Of a DNA stretch of 14,569 bases, positions 7,884 to 14,569 are shown piece after piece. This stretch comes from Holosporales bacterium (GTDB lineage: Bacteria; Pseudomonadota; Alphaproteobacteria; UBA3830; JAIRMZ01): assembly GCA_031279495.1 (NCBI GenBank), contig JAITIJ010000033.1:1-14569 (forward strand). The letters run 5' to 3'. Positions within the stretch are counted from its first letter, which is position 1, and the number at the start of each line of letters is the position of its first letter. The position numbers were made by a program, and so were the translations under genes. The notes under the pieces are model-generated. The model was not told the origin of the DNA. It saw nothing but the letters and a program-made list of their open reading frames with translations, and ran no database searches.

Positions 7884-7947
7884 ATATAGGCTGAAGCAAT
7901 GGCTAGAACGTTGTACGTTGTTGATTGTATTCAGAGGTTTTTCTGGG

Positions 7948-10269
7948 ATGTCCAGACTTCTTAGCGTTATTCTGTGTTGCGCACTTCTAACGAGTTGTGG
8001 AGGAGGTGGTGGTGGTGATAGCGGAGGCGGAACAACATCCTCTCCCCCTTCTTTCACTCCTACATACGATCTGCCAACCCCCATTATTATCAGCAGCAAG
8101 GCTGGGGGATCCGGATATGACCTTGCAGGGGTGGGTGGCGCACATGATGCGGGCATTAAAGGTCAGGGCGTCGTAATGGCAATTTTTGAGGATAGTCTAT
8201 ACCAAAAGGACGTAATGAATACTTTTTTTCCGGATAGATGGAGTCTAGGAAGTGGGGAGTATACTCCATCTGTTGACCCGTCTAAGTACTCAACATCGAA
8301 CAAAACTCATTCCGTTCAGGTTGCAAGTTTTGCAGATTCAGTTGCGCCATCTGCGCATTTTGTGTTGTATGCACCGAATGGGGGCCCGTATCTTGCGACT
8401 TCTGCGCTTAACCATATCGCCAAAAGCAAAGAAGCAACCGTCATTAATTGGAGCGAGGGGATAAAGCAAGATAGCTCAACAAAGTCTTGCACTAGCAATA
8501 GTACGATGCTTTATACTGATTGCGATGTCTTTGGCAGTGATTCTGTCATTATGTTTTTAGCGGCTGGGAACTATGGTGGGCACGCGTCGTGCAATCGCGT
8601 TTATGATGCCATCAAGAGAACACTTTGCCCACTTTCTGACTATGATGCTCAAAGAAAGCGAAATATATTTTTCGTGAGCAATGCGATCAACCCAAAAAAC
8701 AATGTATACGAATTAACGCACTGCTATCCAGAAAACGGAGAAAAGGATACGCACTTCTTTGTGAGCAATGACGTAGGGCCTGACCCTTATGACGGCGCAG
8801 ATATTTCTGGAACAAGTTTTTCTGCCCCAAAATGTGCCGCTATTGCAGCATTGCTTCAATGTCGCTGGCCTTATTTTAAGGTGCACTGTAATCAACTAGG
8901 TATCTTGTTATGGGAAACAGCAGATGTAATTCGAGTTAAGTATACAAAGAAGTATGACTCTGATGGCAACCCTCTCAAAACAGAAGAAACGAAAACAGAA
9001 GGGCTTCGTCGACCAAATGTCGCAAAAGCTCTTAATTTTAGCGAATCTACAGCAAAGATTGCTGAGCTTTCTTGGAAAACGACCACTTCTCAGGCAAGCG
9101 CTGCTTTTGGAAATAGCTTTCATACGCTTGGGTTATGCCGTGTTGTTAGTGTCGATCACTATGGCCGCAGCTGGTCCGGTCTTACGGACAAAGCAGCGGA
9201 TGTCTCTCGACAAATTTCTGTGCAGCAGGAGCCATCGCTTACTTCAGCCTTAATGTGGTGTTCAGCTTTACCATTTGAAGAGAACTCTTTTCGTGCATTT
9301 AGCCCTCATGTATACGTGCATGCTTTTGGCAGGAAACGAGCTTCTCGTCGCGATTTTGTTGAAAACAACATGTCAGCGCAAATGCACATAGGAGAAATGC
9401 ATTTCTCGCTTATTTCACATGTGCATACAACGGTGGCCGTGCACCAACGGCCAGGAATGGCAACTTTTGCCTCACCCGGCATCCTTCTAACACACGTTTC
9501 TTGGAGCCAACAGAACGGTTTACTTTCTATGCTACCTCCAGGAATGGTTGTGAGGAATGACATTACCCTTGGAACAGCATATACGCTAGGTACAGAGTTC
9601 TTTTATGTGAAGGAAACACAATCCGCTCATTTCCGAAATTTATACAAGCAAAACGATGTGCACGGTGGGCTTGTCAGTTTTTCTGGAACATGGAACAGTC
9701 TACATTATCGCTTGCGCATGGGTGCTTTTCGAGAAAGTACTGGTGTTTTAATGACAAAAAGTGCAGGCGCGCTTTCTTTTGGAGATGGAAGTGTCACAAG
9801 TAGCTGCGATCTTACAACACTATGGAAAGTTACAGATAATTTTAGCATCGTGAATACGTTAGTGTGTGGGTATACGCAAGTGCGTTCTTTGCCAAAATTG
9901 CTTCTTATAACACCAACGGCTCCTATGCGGACCATGGAATGGCGGATGGGCATCATGAGCAAGGAAACATTGGGTACAGAGCACCCGATCAACTGGGGTC
10001 TGTTTTACTGTGAGCCAAAGCGTGTGGTTTCTGCTCCTGTACGCTTGAGGTTACCTGTTGAGCATCGTATAGATGGCAGTATACGCTATCAAGAAGAGCG
10101 CACACACCTGAGACCAGATGCGAAAGAACGTCGCATTGAAGGAATCATTGAAACTCCTTTGCCATGGGGACTGCGTTTTTCCACCGCCGTTTCCTATATC
10201 AAGAACCCAGGACACAGTCGCAACACACCATCGCATTTAGAAGCTGCCATCATGGTAAGCAGCAAATAA
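7948..10269 (+). CDS. Lipid-anchored subtilisin-like (S8) autotransporter protease
   Basis: A 773-residue protein starting at ATG 7948, with AGAGG about 11 bases upstream. It has a lipoprotein signal peptide, MSRLLSVILCCALLTSC, with lipobox LTSC and lipidated Cys17, followed by a Gly-rich linker. The S8 domain (about 60-370) has KTHSVQVASFA with catalytic-type His121, AAGN with oxyanion-hole Asn208, and SGTSFSAP with nucleophile Ser290. The region expected to hold the catalytic Asp reads AIFEDSL (Glu81-Asp82) where VIDTG-like sequence is normal, so activity is uncertain. The C-terminal ~300 residues resemble the beta-barrel of alphaproteobacterial S8 autotransporters (blocks LRLPVEH, LPWGLRFS, NPGH), but the protein ends in VSSK, not an aromatic residue. 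Lipidated S8 autotransporters are known (NalP of Neisseria, SphB1 of Bordetella) and process surface proteins. A role in processing or host interaction is inference. Confidence 0.85.
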   Translation: MSRLLSVILCCALLTSCGGGGGGDSGGGTTSSPPSFTPTYDLPTPIIISSKAGGSGYDLAGVGGAHDAGIKGQGVVMAIFEDSLYQKDVMNTFFPDRWSLGSGEYTPSVDPSKYSTSNKTHSVQVASFADSVAPSAHFVLYAPNGGPYLATSALNHIAKSKEATVINWSEGIKQDSSTKSCTSNSTMLYTDCDVFGSDSVIMFLAAGNYGGHASCNRVYDAIKRTLCPLSDYDAQRKRNIFFVSNAINPKNNVYELTHCYPENGEKDTHFFVSNDVGPDPYDGADISGTSFSAPKCAAIAALLQCRWPYFKVHCNQLGILLWETADVIRVKYTKKYDSDGNPLKTEETKTEGLRRPNVAKALNFSESTAKIAELSWKTTTSQASAAFGNSFHTLGLCRVVSVDHYGRSWSGLTDKAADVSRQISVQQEPSLTSALMWCSALPFEENSFRAFSPHVYVHAFGRKRASRRDFVENNMSAQMHIGEMHFSLISHVHTTVAVHQRPGMATFASPGILLTHVSWSQQNGLLSMLPPGMVVRNDITLGTAYTLGTEFFYVKETQSAHFRNLYKQNDVHGGLVSFSGTWNSLHYRLRMGAFRESTGVLMTKSAGALSFGDGSVTSSCDLTTLWKVTDNFSIVNTLVCGYTQVRSLPKLLLITPTAPMRTMEWRMGIMSKETLGTEHPINWGLFYCEPKRVVSAPVRLRLPVEHRIDGSIRYQEERTHLRPDAKERRIEGIIETPLPWGLRFSTAVSYIKNPGHSRNTPSHLEAAIMVSSK

Positions 10270-10303
10270 GCCAAGAGGATCCGAAAAGAATAAAACCAGA
10301 TGC

Positions 10304-11530
10304 TTACGTTTCCTCAGCACGATCGAAAGGAGGTTTCACAAAAACGACGCCAATAATAGCGAGCAACACAATAACAGATGGTGTGAAAAAAGCGATAGCA
10401 GGACTATACAAATGCCACAAATGCCCAATAATTGCGTTAGAGATCAGCATACCAATTGCACATACAAGATTAAAAACGCCAAAAGCTGTTCCTTTCAGCT
10501 TTTGCGGCGAATAATCTGCCACCATAGCGTAAAATGTTCCTTGTGTTGCGCCATGGTGAATTCCGTATAGAGCGACGCCGACCATTGTCATAAAAATCGA
10601 ATCTGAAAGAGCTAATATCACACAAGAAATTAGCAAAATAGAGAATCCGAACAACAGAAAAACACGACGATCGGTATAATCAGAGAGCTTCCCGACAATG
10701 CGCGCAGCTGGCGTGTTAAAGGTATACATCACAAGTAATATAAGAGAGGCATATTTTGCTTCCAGTCCTTGAGTTTGGGCTTTAAGAACCAAGAAAGACT
10801 CGCTAAAACGAACGAGCATAAAAACCAGCACCACACTAACAAACATCCAGTACCGAGACCCGAGCATCACCAACTCCTCTCGACGGATGGGAAACCCTTT
10901 CCTCTTGCTGTCTTTTAATCTTGAAAGGTTCTTAGGCTCTTCTACGCCCACATGTAACAAGATGACAGCTATAATAATAGGAATGATTGCAAGAAAATAC
11001 GTTAGTCGAATATTGCTACCGGTAACGTGCATCACCTGATAACACAAGAATGCTCCGATGGCAGAACCAGCGCACGCCATGCTTTGACGCAGTCCAAAAC
11101 ATACACCTTTCCTTCCTTTAGGTGCACAGTCTGCGATAAGAGCATCCCGCGGTGTATCGCGCATACCATTTGCAACACGCTCCATCGTTTGGGCTGTTGC
11201 GTACATAAAAAGGCCGCTCGCTGTAGCAAATAAAGGTTTTGTCAGTGCCGCACACGCATATCCTATAAGAACAAGAATTTTCCTTTTGCCAATATAGTCG
11301 CTGAGCACCCCAGAAAATAGCTTTACGATATAAGATAAGGCCTCTGTGAAACCACGGATGTGTCCCACATCAATGCTTGTGCCACCAAGTATTCCCGTAA
11401 TAAAAAGAGGAGTCAAAGCGGTGATAACAACCGAAGAAGAGTTTGTTAGCAGGCTGACAATGCTCAACACCCAGACTGTTGAAGGGATGCGCGTTGGAAC
11501 TGCTTCCTTTGAGTGCCAACACCGCGCCAT
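10304..11530 (-). CDS. MFS transporter
   Basis: A 408-residue major facilitator superfamily protein with about 12 hydrophobic segments. The MFS motif A appears in the first half as GVLSDYIGKRK (about 74-84) and again as GKLSDYTDRR in the second half. The block ERVANGMRDTPRDALIAD is typical of a broad family of uncharacterised bacterial MFS permeases (usually DRxGKGIRTAPRDALIAD). Residues 211-227 form a basic cytoplasmic loop between the two six-helix halves. I chose ATG 11530 because residues before it (from GTG 11572) look non-family; the site TGGGG four bases upstream is a modest ribosome-binding site. The substrate cannot be deduced. It follows the Cys-rich lipoprotein gene on the same strand after 82 bases holding a weak hairpin, and it converges on the autotransporter gene. 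Confidence 0.9.
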   Translation of the reverse strand: MARCWHSKEAVPTRIPSTVWVLSIVSLLTNSSSVVITALTPLFITGILGGTSIDVGHIRGFTEALSYIVKLFSGVLSDYIGKRKILVLIGYACAALTKPLFATASGLFMYATAQTMERVANGMRDTPRDALIADCAPKGRKGVCFGLRQSMACAGSAIGAFLCYQVMHVTGSNIRLTYFLAIIPIIIAVILLHVGVEEPKNLSRLKDSKRKGFPIRREELVMLGSRYWMFVSVVLVFMLVRFSESFLVLKAQTQGLEAKYASLILLVMYTFNTPAARIVGKLSDYTDRRVFLLFGFSILLISCVILALSDSIFMTMVGVALYGIHHGATQGTFYAMVADYSPQKLKGTAFGVFNLVCAIGMLISNAIIGHLWHLYSPAIAFFTPSVIVLLAIIGVVFVKPPFDRAEET

Positions 11531-11601
11531 AAAGCCCCAATAGCTACAGAAAGAAATGCATCCCCTTAGCACGCATTTATAACCTCAGATAAGAAAGGAA
11601 G

Positions 11602-11618
11602 AAATAGGGAACCTATTT
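11602..11618 (-). terminator. Possible weak terminator after the Cys-rich lipoprotein gene
   Basis: The 7-bp perfect stem AAATAGG (coding strand, including the TAG stop) / CCTATTT has a 3-base loop. It is followed on the - strand by a pyrimidine tract (CTTCCTTTCTT) rather than a clean U-run. It may attenuate read-through into the MFS gene. Confidence 0.35.
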
Positions 11619-12212
11619 TCTTGCTAGTGGCGATGCTTCACAGGTCTCAGAGGCATTCTTATCGGGAACACAATGAACGTTCTTGACTTTTCCTTCTGCC
11701 TTTTGTTGGCAGCAATGAACACAGAAACAACAAGGGTTTATTGGTTTTGTGTTTAAATCTTTTGCGTTGCAACGTTGCGTGTAATGCGTATGTCGCCCAC
11801 AAGGAACACAAGTGCAACAAGTGGAAGTATAATTTTCATTCCCCTTGCGTACTGTTGTTTTATGGATACAACCGACGATGCGCCCTTTTAGCGCACAACA
11901 ATTTGTCGAACAACGTGCGCAGTGACGTCCCATCATGTTGCAGACCTTGCAACAAAAGGCATTATTAGCTGTTTCCTTTGGTGCTTGACACACTGTCCTA
12001 CATTTGTACTGACAAGAACCAGTTTGTTGATTCTCTGAGAGAGGGCGTACGCGAATAATCGTGTCTGTCAGCGTCTTCTGGCCATAGATATGCTCTTGTG
12101 TACTATAAGCTCCCTCGTCGTAGGCCCAATCGGACATCTGTGTCGAGGTAGTATCGCGGAAACACCCTGTTAATACGAGTAATACAAGAGAAAGACAAAA
12201 TACGTTTTTCAT
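11613..12212 (-). CDS. Cysteine-rich lipoprotein of unknown family
   Basis: A 199-residue protein. The signal peptide MKNVFCLSLVLLVLTGC has lipobox LTGC with lipid-accepting Cys17, so an envelope lipoprotein is expected. After about 50 Cys-free residues, the remaining ~130 residues contain 23 Cys. They occur as single Cys or as doublets (FCCKVC, TNCCAL, STCCTCVPC, NPCCFCVHCC), interspersed with His, Lys, Arg and Asn. There is no transmembrane segment after the signal. The pattern suggests a metal-binding or disulfide-knotted surface domain; I recognise no family. ATG 12212 is the start because it opens the signal peptide; the frame is open further up to 12455 but without signal or ribosome-binding site. 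TATAAT ends six bases before the ATG, suggesting a leaderless mRNA. The MFS gene follows on the same strand; a functional link is unproven. Confidence 0.85.
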   Translation of the reverse strand: MKNVFCLSLVLLVLTGCFRDTTSTQMSDWAYDEGAYSTQEHIYGQKTLTDTIIRVRPLSENQQTGSCQYKCRTVCQAPKETANNAFCCKVCNMMGRHCARCSTNCCALKGRIVGCIHKTTVRKGNENYTSTCCTCVPCGRHTHYTQRCNAKDLNTKPINPCCFCVHCCQQKAEGKVKNVHCVPDKNASETCEASPLARK

Positions 12213-12218
12213 ATTACG

Positions 12219-12224
12219 ATTATA
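12219..12224 (-). promoter_or_regulatory. -10 box of the Cys-rich lipoprotein gene
   Basis: A perfect TATAAT on the - strand with six bases (CGTAAT) between it and ATG 12212. No Shine-Dalgarno is present and no good -35 is seen at 16-18 bases (TTTACC at a 20-base spacing is the best match). The spacing predicts transcription starting at the start codon. Confidence 0.45.
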
Positions 12225-12964
12225 TGCAAATTTGATAAATAAAAGGTAAAATTGATTGAGTCTTATCGTGCTAAGTGCTAAGAGGTGATAGTGAAAAGAG
12301 TAAAACAAGAAAAAGAGGAATCGCACACAGCTATTTCCTCCTTGTGATTGACTTCGCCGAGTCCGCCCTTCGTGCTCTTTAGAGGAACTATTAGATGCTC
12401 TGCGGAAAGCGGATATGGAGACGAGAACATAGAGGGCTGTTTTTCTTTTTGGCAAAACTCGGCTGACCCTCCTTGCTAATTTAAGAAAACCAGCTTTGCG
12501 CCCCCTTCCATCTGTCTTCTCGCAAAGAATCTAAAGACTAACAGTGTTTCGGTTTGTCGATACCGTTTCACAGAGATGGAATCCCCCACAGGAACGAGAG
12601 AACCCACAGATATAGCGTCTCAGGGCGCTCAGAATCTTACGGTGAACAGACCTAACGCATGCAATTATAAAAAAGCATCAGTATGCTCTCTTTATATTAG
12701 GCAATCCACTCATAGAACTAGCCGTAATGTCCTCGCAAAAATAGGGGACAATCCTATGTTCGTTCCTTAATAAGCCCTCAATCTGTTGAATTTCAGCATA
12801 CTCCATCTTACTAACGATTCTGCTGGTCTAGGCTCTAGATTATGCGCTGGGAAAGCAGGCCGTATGATCCGCAGCACCGTTCCTGATTCTGAGAGGCTGG
12901 CATTTAGACGGTAGATAACCTCCCTAAGAAGGGCGATCAGGCTGTTTTCTCTTACTTTTAGATA
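12225..12964. other. Gene-poor gap between the lipoprotein and the exporter ruins
   Basis: About 740 bases without a convincing gene. A - strand frame continues open for 65 codons (12964-12770) directly beyond the TAG that ends the permease remnant, in the same frame, to a TAA at 12767-12769. Its translation (containing LREVIYRLNASL) looks protein-like but I recognise no family. A 64-codon + strand frame at 12576-12770 has no ribosome-binding site and no domain. A short tandem duplication (gtgctaa twice, 12268-12281) is present. The stretch may be decayed coding DNA. Confidence 0.4.
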
Positions 12965-13105
12965 CTATTCAGTAAGCATCTTCCTCCTGTATCGTCTTCT
13001 ACACTCCTTTTTAGTCAAGCGTTTTTTGTAGAGTCTGATAGCGGCAATTGCTGTAATGCACATAAATAACAAGAGAGGCCAAAGATTCGTCCATATTTCC
13101 TCAAA
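12965..13105 (-). pseudogene. ABC-2 type permease, C-terminal remnant
   Basis: This frame differs from that of the ATPase fragment and starts without any initiation codon. It reads FEEIWTNLWPLLLFMCITAI followed by AAIRLYKKRLT and a basic tail to TAG 12965-12967. A last amphipathic segment (xxIWxNLxPL), one terminal membrane helix and a basic RxYKKRL end is how ABC-2 permeases of the YhhJ/YbhR/YbhS type finish. Everything upstream of this last helix is missing; the sequence directly before it is the N-terminal part of an ABC ATPase. A single internal deletion of more than 1.5 kb in an ATPase-permease operon would produce this junction, which lies around 13100-13125. It is non-functional as it stands. 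Confidence 0.65.
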
Positions 13106-13332
13106 TCCAGCCCGAGACAGGTGCCTTCTCCTTCATCTGGGGTCAAAAGCCCGCACAGCATGCGGATCGTTGTTGTTTCCCCACTTCCATTTGGCCCTAA
13201 AAAACCGTAAATCTTGCCCTTCTGAACGCGGACATCAACATGGTTAACGACCAAACGTCCTTTAAATGCCTTCGTTAGATTCCGTACATCGATGGCATAG
13301 GGGGGGGGGAGTCGACACGATTTATTGCTCAT
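13015..13332 (-). pseudogene. ABC transporter ATPase, N-terminal remnant (HlyD-linked exporter)
   Basis: ATG 13332 overlaps the HlyD-like stop by 11 bases, as in an intact operon. Residues 13-77 match the start of an ABC ATPase: AIDVRNLTKAFKGRLVVNHV, then VQKGKIYGFLGPNGSGETTT, MLCGLLTPDEGEGTCLGLDL. The Walker A lysine is Glu52 (GAA for AAA, codon 13177-13179), which alone would abolish ATP binding. After about 13110 homology stops. The Q-loop, signature LSGGQ, Walker B and H-loop are absent, and the residual frame (to 13015) reads the permease tail out of frame. A run of ten G (+ strand, 13300-13309) encodes Pro9-Pro11. The gene belonged to the YhiI-RbbA-YhhJ / YbhGFSR-like exporter class, judged from its HlyD neighbour. 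It is clearly inactive. Confidence 0.8.
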
Positions 13333-14005
13333 CTAAAAGCAGAGTCACCGGCAATCCAGGACGCAAACACTCGTCATATGTATCTGGAAGGGCTTCTGCC
13401 ATAAACACCAATTTCTCGCGAGAACACGTGCTATAGATCATTGGTGGCGTGAATTCGGCTTTAGGAGAGAGGAAGATAACCGTGGCGAAGATAGTTTTAT
13501 CGCTTCCATCCAAGGTTACTTTTATCCTTTGCCCGATACGAACACTGGGTAGTTCTTTTTCAGGTACAAAAAATCTAATTTTGACATTTTCGTCAGGTAA
13601 AAAGCTCACCACGGGAATGCCTGCAGTTACAAATTCCCCCACGTGGTAGTAAATATCTTCGATCCTTCCGTTTTGTCGCGCTTTCGGCATGGCTTTCTCA
13701 ACGTTGTTTCTTGCACGAATCACCTCCTGATGAAAGGTTACGGTTCGACTGAAGTTTAAAATTATCTCCGGTACAACCAGTCTGAGAAACGGCTTTGGAG
13801 TTGCTTGAGAAACTTGAAAAATAAAACCAGAGACCCTCCGCAACTTGATCGCAATCGATCTCAACTGATTTTCCAAAACCCTCCTGACTGAGCTATGTGT
13901 TATTTGTGCAATAGGCTTATTCAAAAGCATTGGCTGTCTGCCTTTTATCCGATGAACGCCAGCAGCGTTTTTCGATTGTTCTGCCCCACTCTTCCGGTCC
14001 CGCAC
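13322..14005 (-). pseudogene. HlyD-family (YhiI-like) membrane fusion protein, N-terminally truncated
   Basis: The frame is open from GTG 14005, but only about the last 120 residues (from near 13690) are recognisable: NGRIEDIYYHVGEFVTAGIP, FLPDENVKIRFFVPEKELPS, RIGQRIKVTLDG, FLSPKAEFTPPMIYS, LVFMAEALPD and LRPGLPVTLLL. This is the second lipoyl-like strand and beta-barrel end of a YhiI/YbhG-type periplasmic adaptor that links an ABC exporter to the outer membrane. An N-terminal membrane anchor, the first lipoyl half and most of the coiled-coil hairpin are not present in any - strand frame up to the tRNA. Residues 1-105 of the open frame look unrelated. With the adjacent ATPase and permease broken too, the operon is dead. 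A residual stretch VIRARNNVEKA may be the end of the coiled coil. Confidence 0.75.
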
Positions 14006-14105
14006 TTTTCTTTGCTATCTTTACGCAGAGGGTTTACCTCGACAACAAAAACCCTCCTAAAGTCTTGATTAAGTTGATTCATAAAGAGGGAGTAGACCTG
14101 GGGCC

Positions 14106-14134
14106 CCAGAGAAGATGATATGGAGATTCTCTGG
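14106..14134 (-). other. Inverted repeat at the 3' end of tRNA-Val
   Basis: CCAGAGAA (14106-14113) and TTCTCTGG (14127-14134) form a perfect 8-bp inverted repeat with a 13-base loop. In the tRNA transcript the encoded CCA end (14132-14134) is part of the first arm. No U-run follows in the direction of transcription, so it is not a standard terminator; it may influence 3' processing. Confidence 0.35.
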
Positions 14135-14206
14135 TGGGTGATGACGGGTTCGAACCGCCGACCCTCTCGGTGTAAACGAGATGCTCTACCACTGAGCTAA
14201 TCACCC
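14132..14206 (-). tRNA. tRNA-Val (anticodon UAC), CCA encoded
   Basis: All four arms fold: acceptor GGGTGAT / ATCACCC with discriminator A (14135); D-arm GCTC-AGTGGTA-GAGC; anticodon arm TCTCG-TTTACAC-CGAGA with anticodon TAC at loop positions 34-36; and T-arm GGCGG-TTCGAAC-CCGTC. The 3' CCA is encoded (14132-14134). UAC reads valine codons GUA and GUG. It lies just upstream of the decayed exporter operon on the same strand, but no integrase or att-type repeat was found next to it. Confidence 0.97.
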
Positions 14207-14411
14207 AATCACTTCTTATGTAAGGGGAAACGCATTCTTATGCAATTGCTAGATTCCTTTAGGCTTAGGCAAACATCTCGCAGACTTATTTTAAGAATTC
14301 TCATAGAAATCTGATATAGATCTTGAGTCTTGTCATGATAAAAACGAATTTTTACTTTTCCGCTTCTTCCGATGAATCTGCATGGCTCTAGACTAGCGTG
14401 GTTTTGACAGC

Positions 14412-14569
14412 CTAAAGCCCAGGCATTCGTATGCCTTCTAAGGAAGTCTCATCCAGAAAAAGAGCCATATCCTGCTTAAGGTCAGAACCAACCTGGATGA
14501 GTTGCGTAGAAATCTGGGTGTCTTCGATCGTTTGGATCCAGATCTTGCCTTGCTTCTGCTGGATGAGTT
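14412..14569 (-). CDS. C-terminal end of an unidentified protein (partial)
   Basis: A - strand frame open from the window edge to TAG 14412-14414, 51 residues visible, beginning beyond the window. It reads KIWIQTIEDTQISTQLIQVG, then DLKQDMALFLDETSLEGIRM and ends PGL. The mixture of short hydrophobic and polar residues looks like a real soluble protein end, and the other two - strand frames are closed or low-complexity. I do not recognise the family. Downstream, toward the tRNA, lie about 200 bases with an AT-only inverted repeat (14339-14354) and no gene. Confidence 0.5.
   Translation of the reverse strand, partial: LIQQKQGKIWIQTIEDTQISTQLIQVGSDLKQDMALFLDETSLEGIRMPGL

Larger units (their letters stand above)
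7618..7947. other. Divergent intergenic region, potB / S8 autotransporter
   Basis: About 330 bases between divergent genes. Toward potB, an AT-rich GATAATAT stretch (near 7646-7653, - strand) may hold its -10. Toward the autotransporter there is an extended -10 box, then a 32-codon ORF (7752-7850), then a perfect 8-bp hairpin (7864-7883). The main reading frame is open back to a GTG at 7804. However, it lacks a ribosome-binding site there, and the sequence before ATG 7948 does not resemble a signal peptide. Confidence 0.5.

Noticed and set aside
7804..7947. Start of the autotransporter at GTG 7804
   Set aside because: It would place the lipobox signal at residues 49-65; no ribosome-binding site precedes 7804, while ATG 7948 opens a textbook lipoprotein signal.
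12213..12455. N-terminal extension of the Cys-rich lipoprotein to 12455
   Set aside because: The extension would bury a clear lipoprotein signal peptide in the middle of the protein and has no initiation signal.
12576..12770. A 64-codon + strand frame in the gap before the exporter ruins
   Set aside because: No Shine-Dalgarno, no signal or domain, and low-complexity composition. Chance is the simplest explanation.
13700..13730. A near-perfect anti-SD match, AGGAGGTGAT, on the - strand inside the HlyD remnant
   Set aside because: The GTG following it opens only a 29-codon frame out of register with the HlyD sequence. The in-frame ATG 13690 is too far away (about 32 bases). Probably coincidence.
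13930..14118. A 62-codon + strand frame beside the tRNA
   Set aside because: It lies antisense to the HlyD remnant, lacks a ribosome-binding site and resembles no family.
1..14569. CRISPR array, insertion sequence, integrase or rRNA
   Set aside because: No regularly spaced repeats, no transposase or recombinase motifs and no rRNA sequence were seen anywhere in the window.

Overview
The window looks like part of a chromosome from an alphaproteobacterium, probably a host-associated or intracellular one. MutL, the peptidyl-tRNA hydrolase, the DPBB/RlpA-like protein and the HlyD/ABC remnants read like alphaproteobacterial or related Gram-negative versions. Shine-Dalgarno motifs of the AGGAGG type are used. 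Long gene-poor stretches, a frameshifted gene and a decayed exporter operon suggest genome erosion. A Holosporales-like endosymbiont would fit, but that placement is inference; no rRNA is present to test it.

Layout: (1) 1-783, + strand: the end of ribosomal protein L25 (rplY/ctc), directly followed by pth. (2) 784-1407: a purine-rich stretch without a convincing gene, closed by a hairpin terminator that can serve both strands. (3) 1402-2807, - strand: a two-gene unit of exported proteins of unknown function; the first gene carries a frameshift. (4) 3021-4760, +: mutL with an intact endonuclease motif. (5) 5301-5855, +: a short, exported RlpA-like DPBB protein whose usual catalytic Glu is replaced by Ile. 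(6) 5897-7617, -: potC and potB, the two permease subunits of a spermidine/putrescine-type ABC importer, overlapping by ATGA; potA and potD are not here. (7) 7948-10269, +: a lipid-anchored subtilisin-like (S8) autotransporter, preceded by a long leader with a tiny ORF and a hairpin. (8) 10304-12212, -: an MFS transporter, preceded by a strikingly cysteine-rich lipoprotein of unknown family. (9) 12213-12964: a gene-poor gap. (10) 12965-14005, -: ruins of an HlyD / ABC ATPase / ABC-2 permease exporter operon. An internal deletion joined the N-terminus of the ATPase to the last part of the permease, the Walker A lysine is Glu, and there is a run of ten G. (11) 14132-14206, -: tRNA-Val(UAC). (12) 14412-14569, -: the end of an unidentified protein.

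Housekeeping genes (L25, Pth, MutL, tRNA-Val) alternate with envelope and transport functions. The least explained items are the cysteine-rich lipoprotein, the lipid-anchored subtilase with its altered Asp region, the RlpA-like protein with the Glu-to-Ile change, and two start codons only six bases downstream of a -10-like box, which suggests leaderless transcripts.
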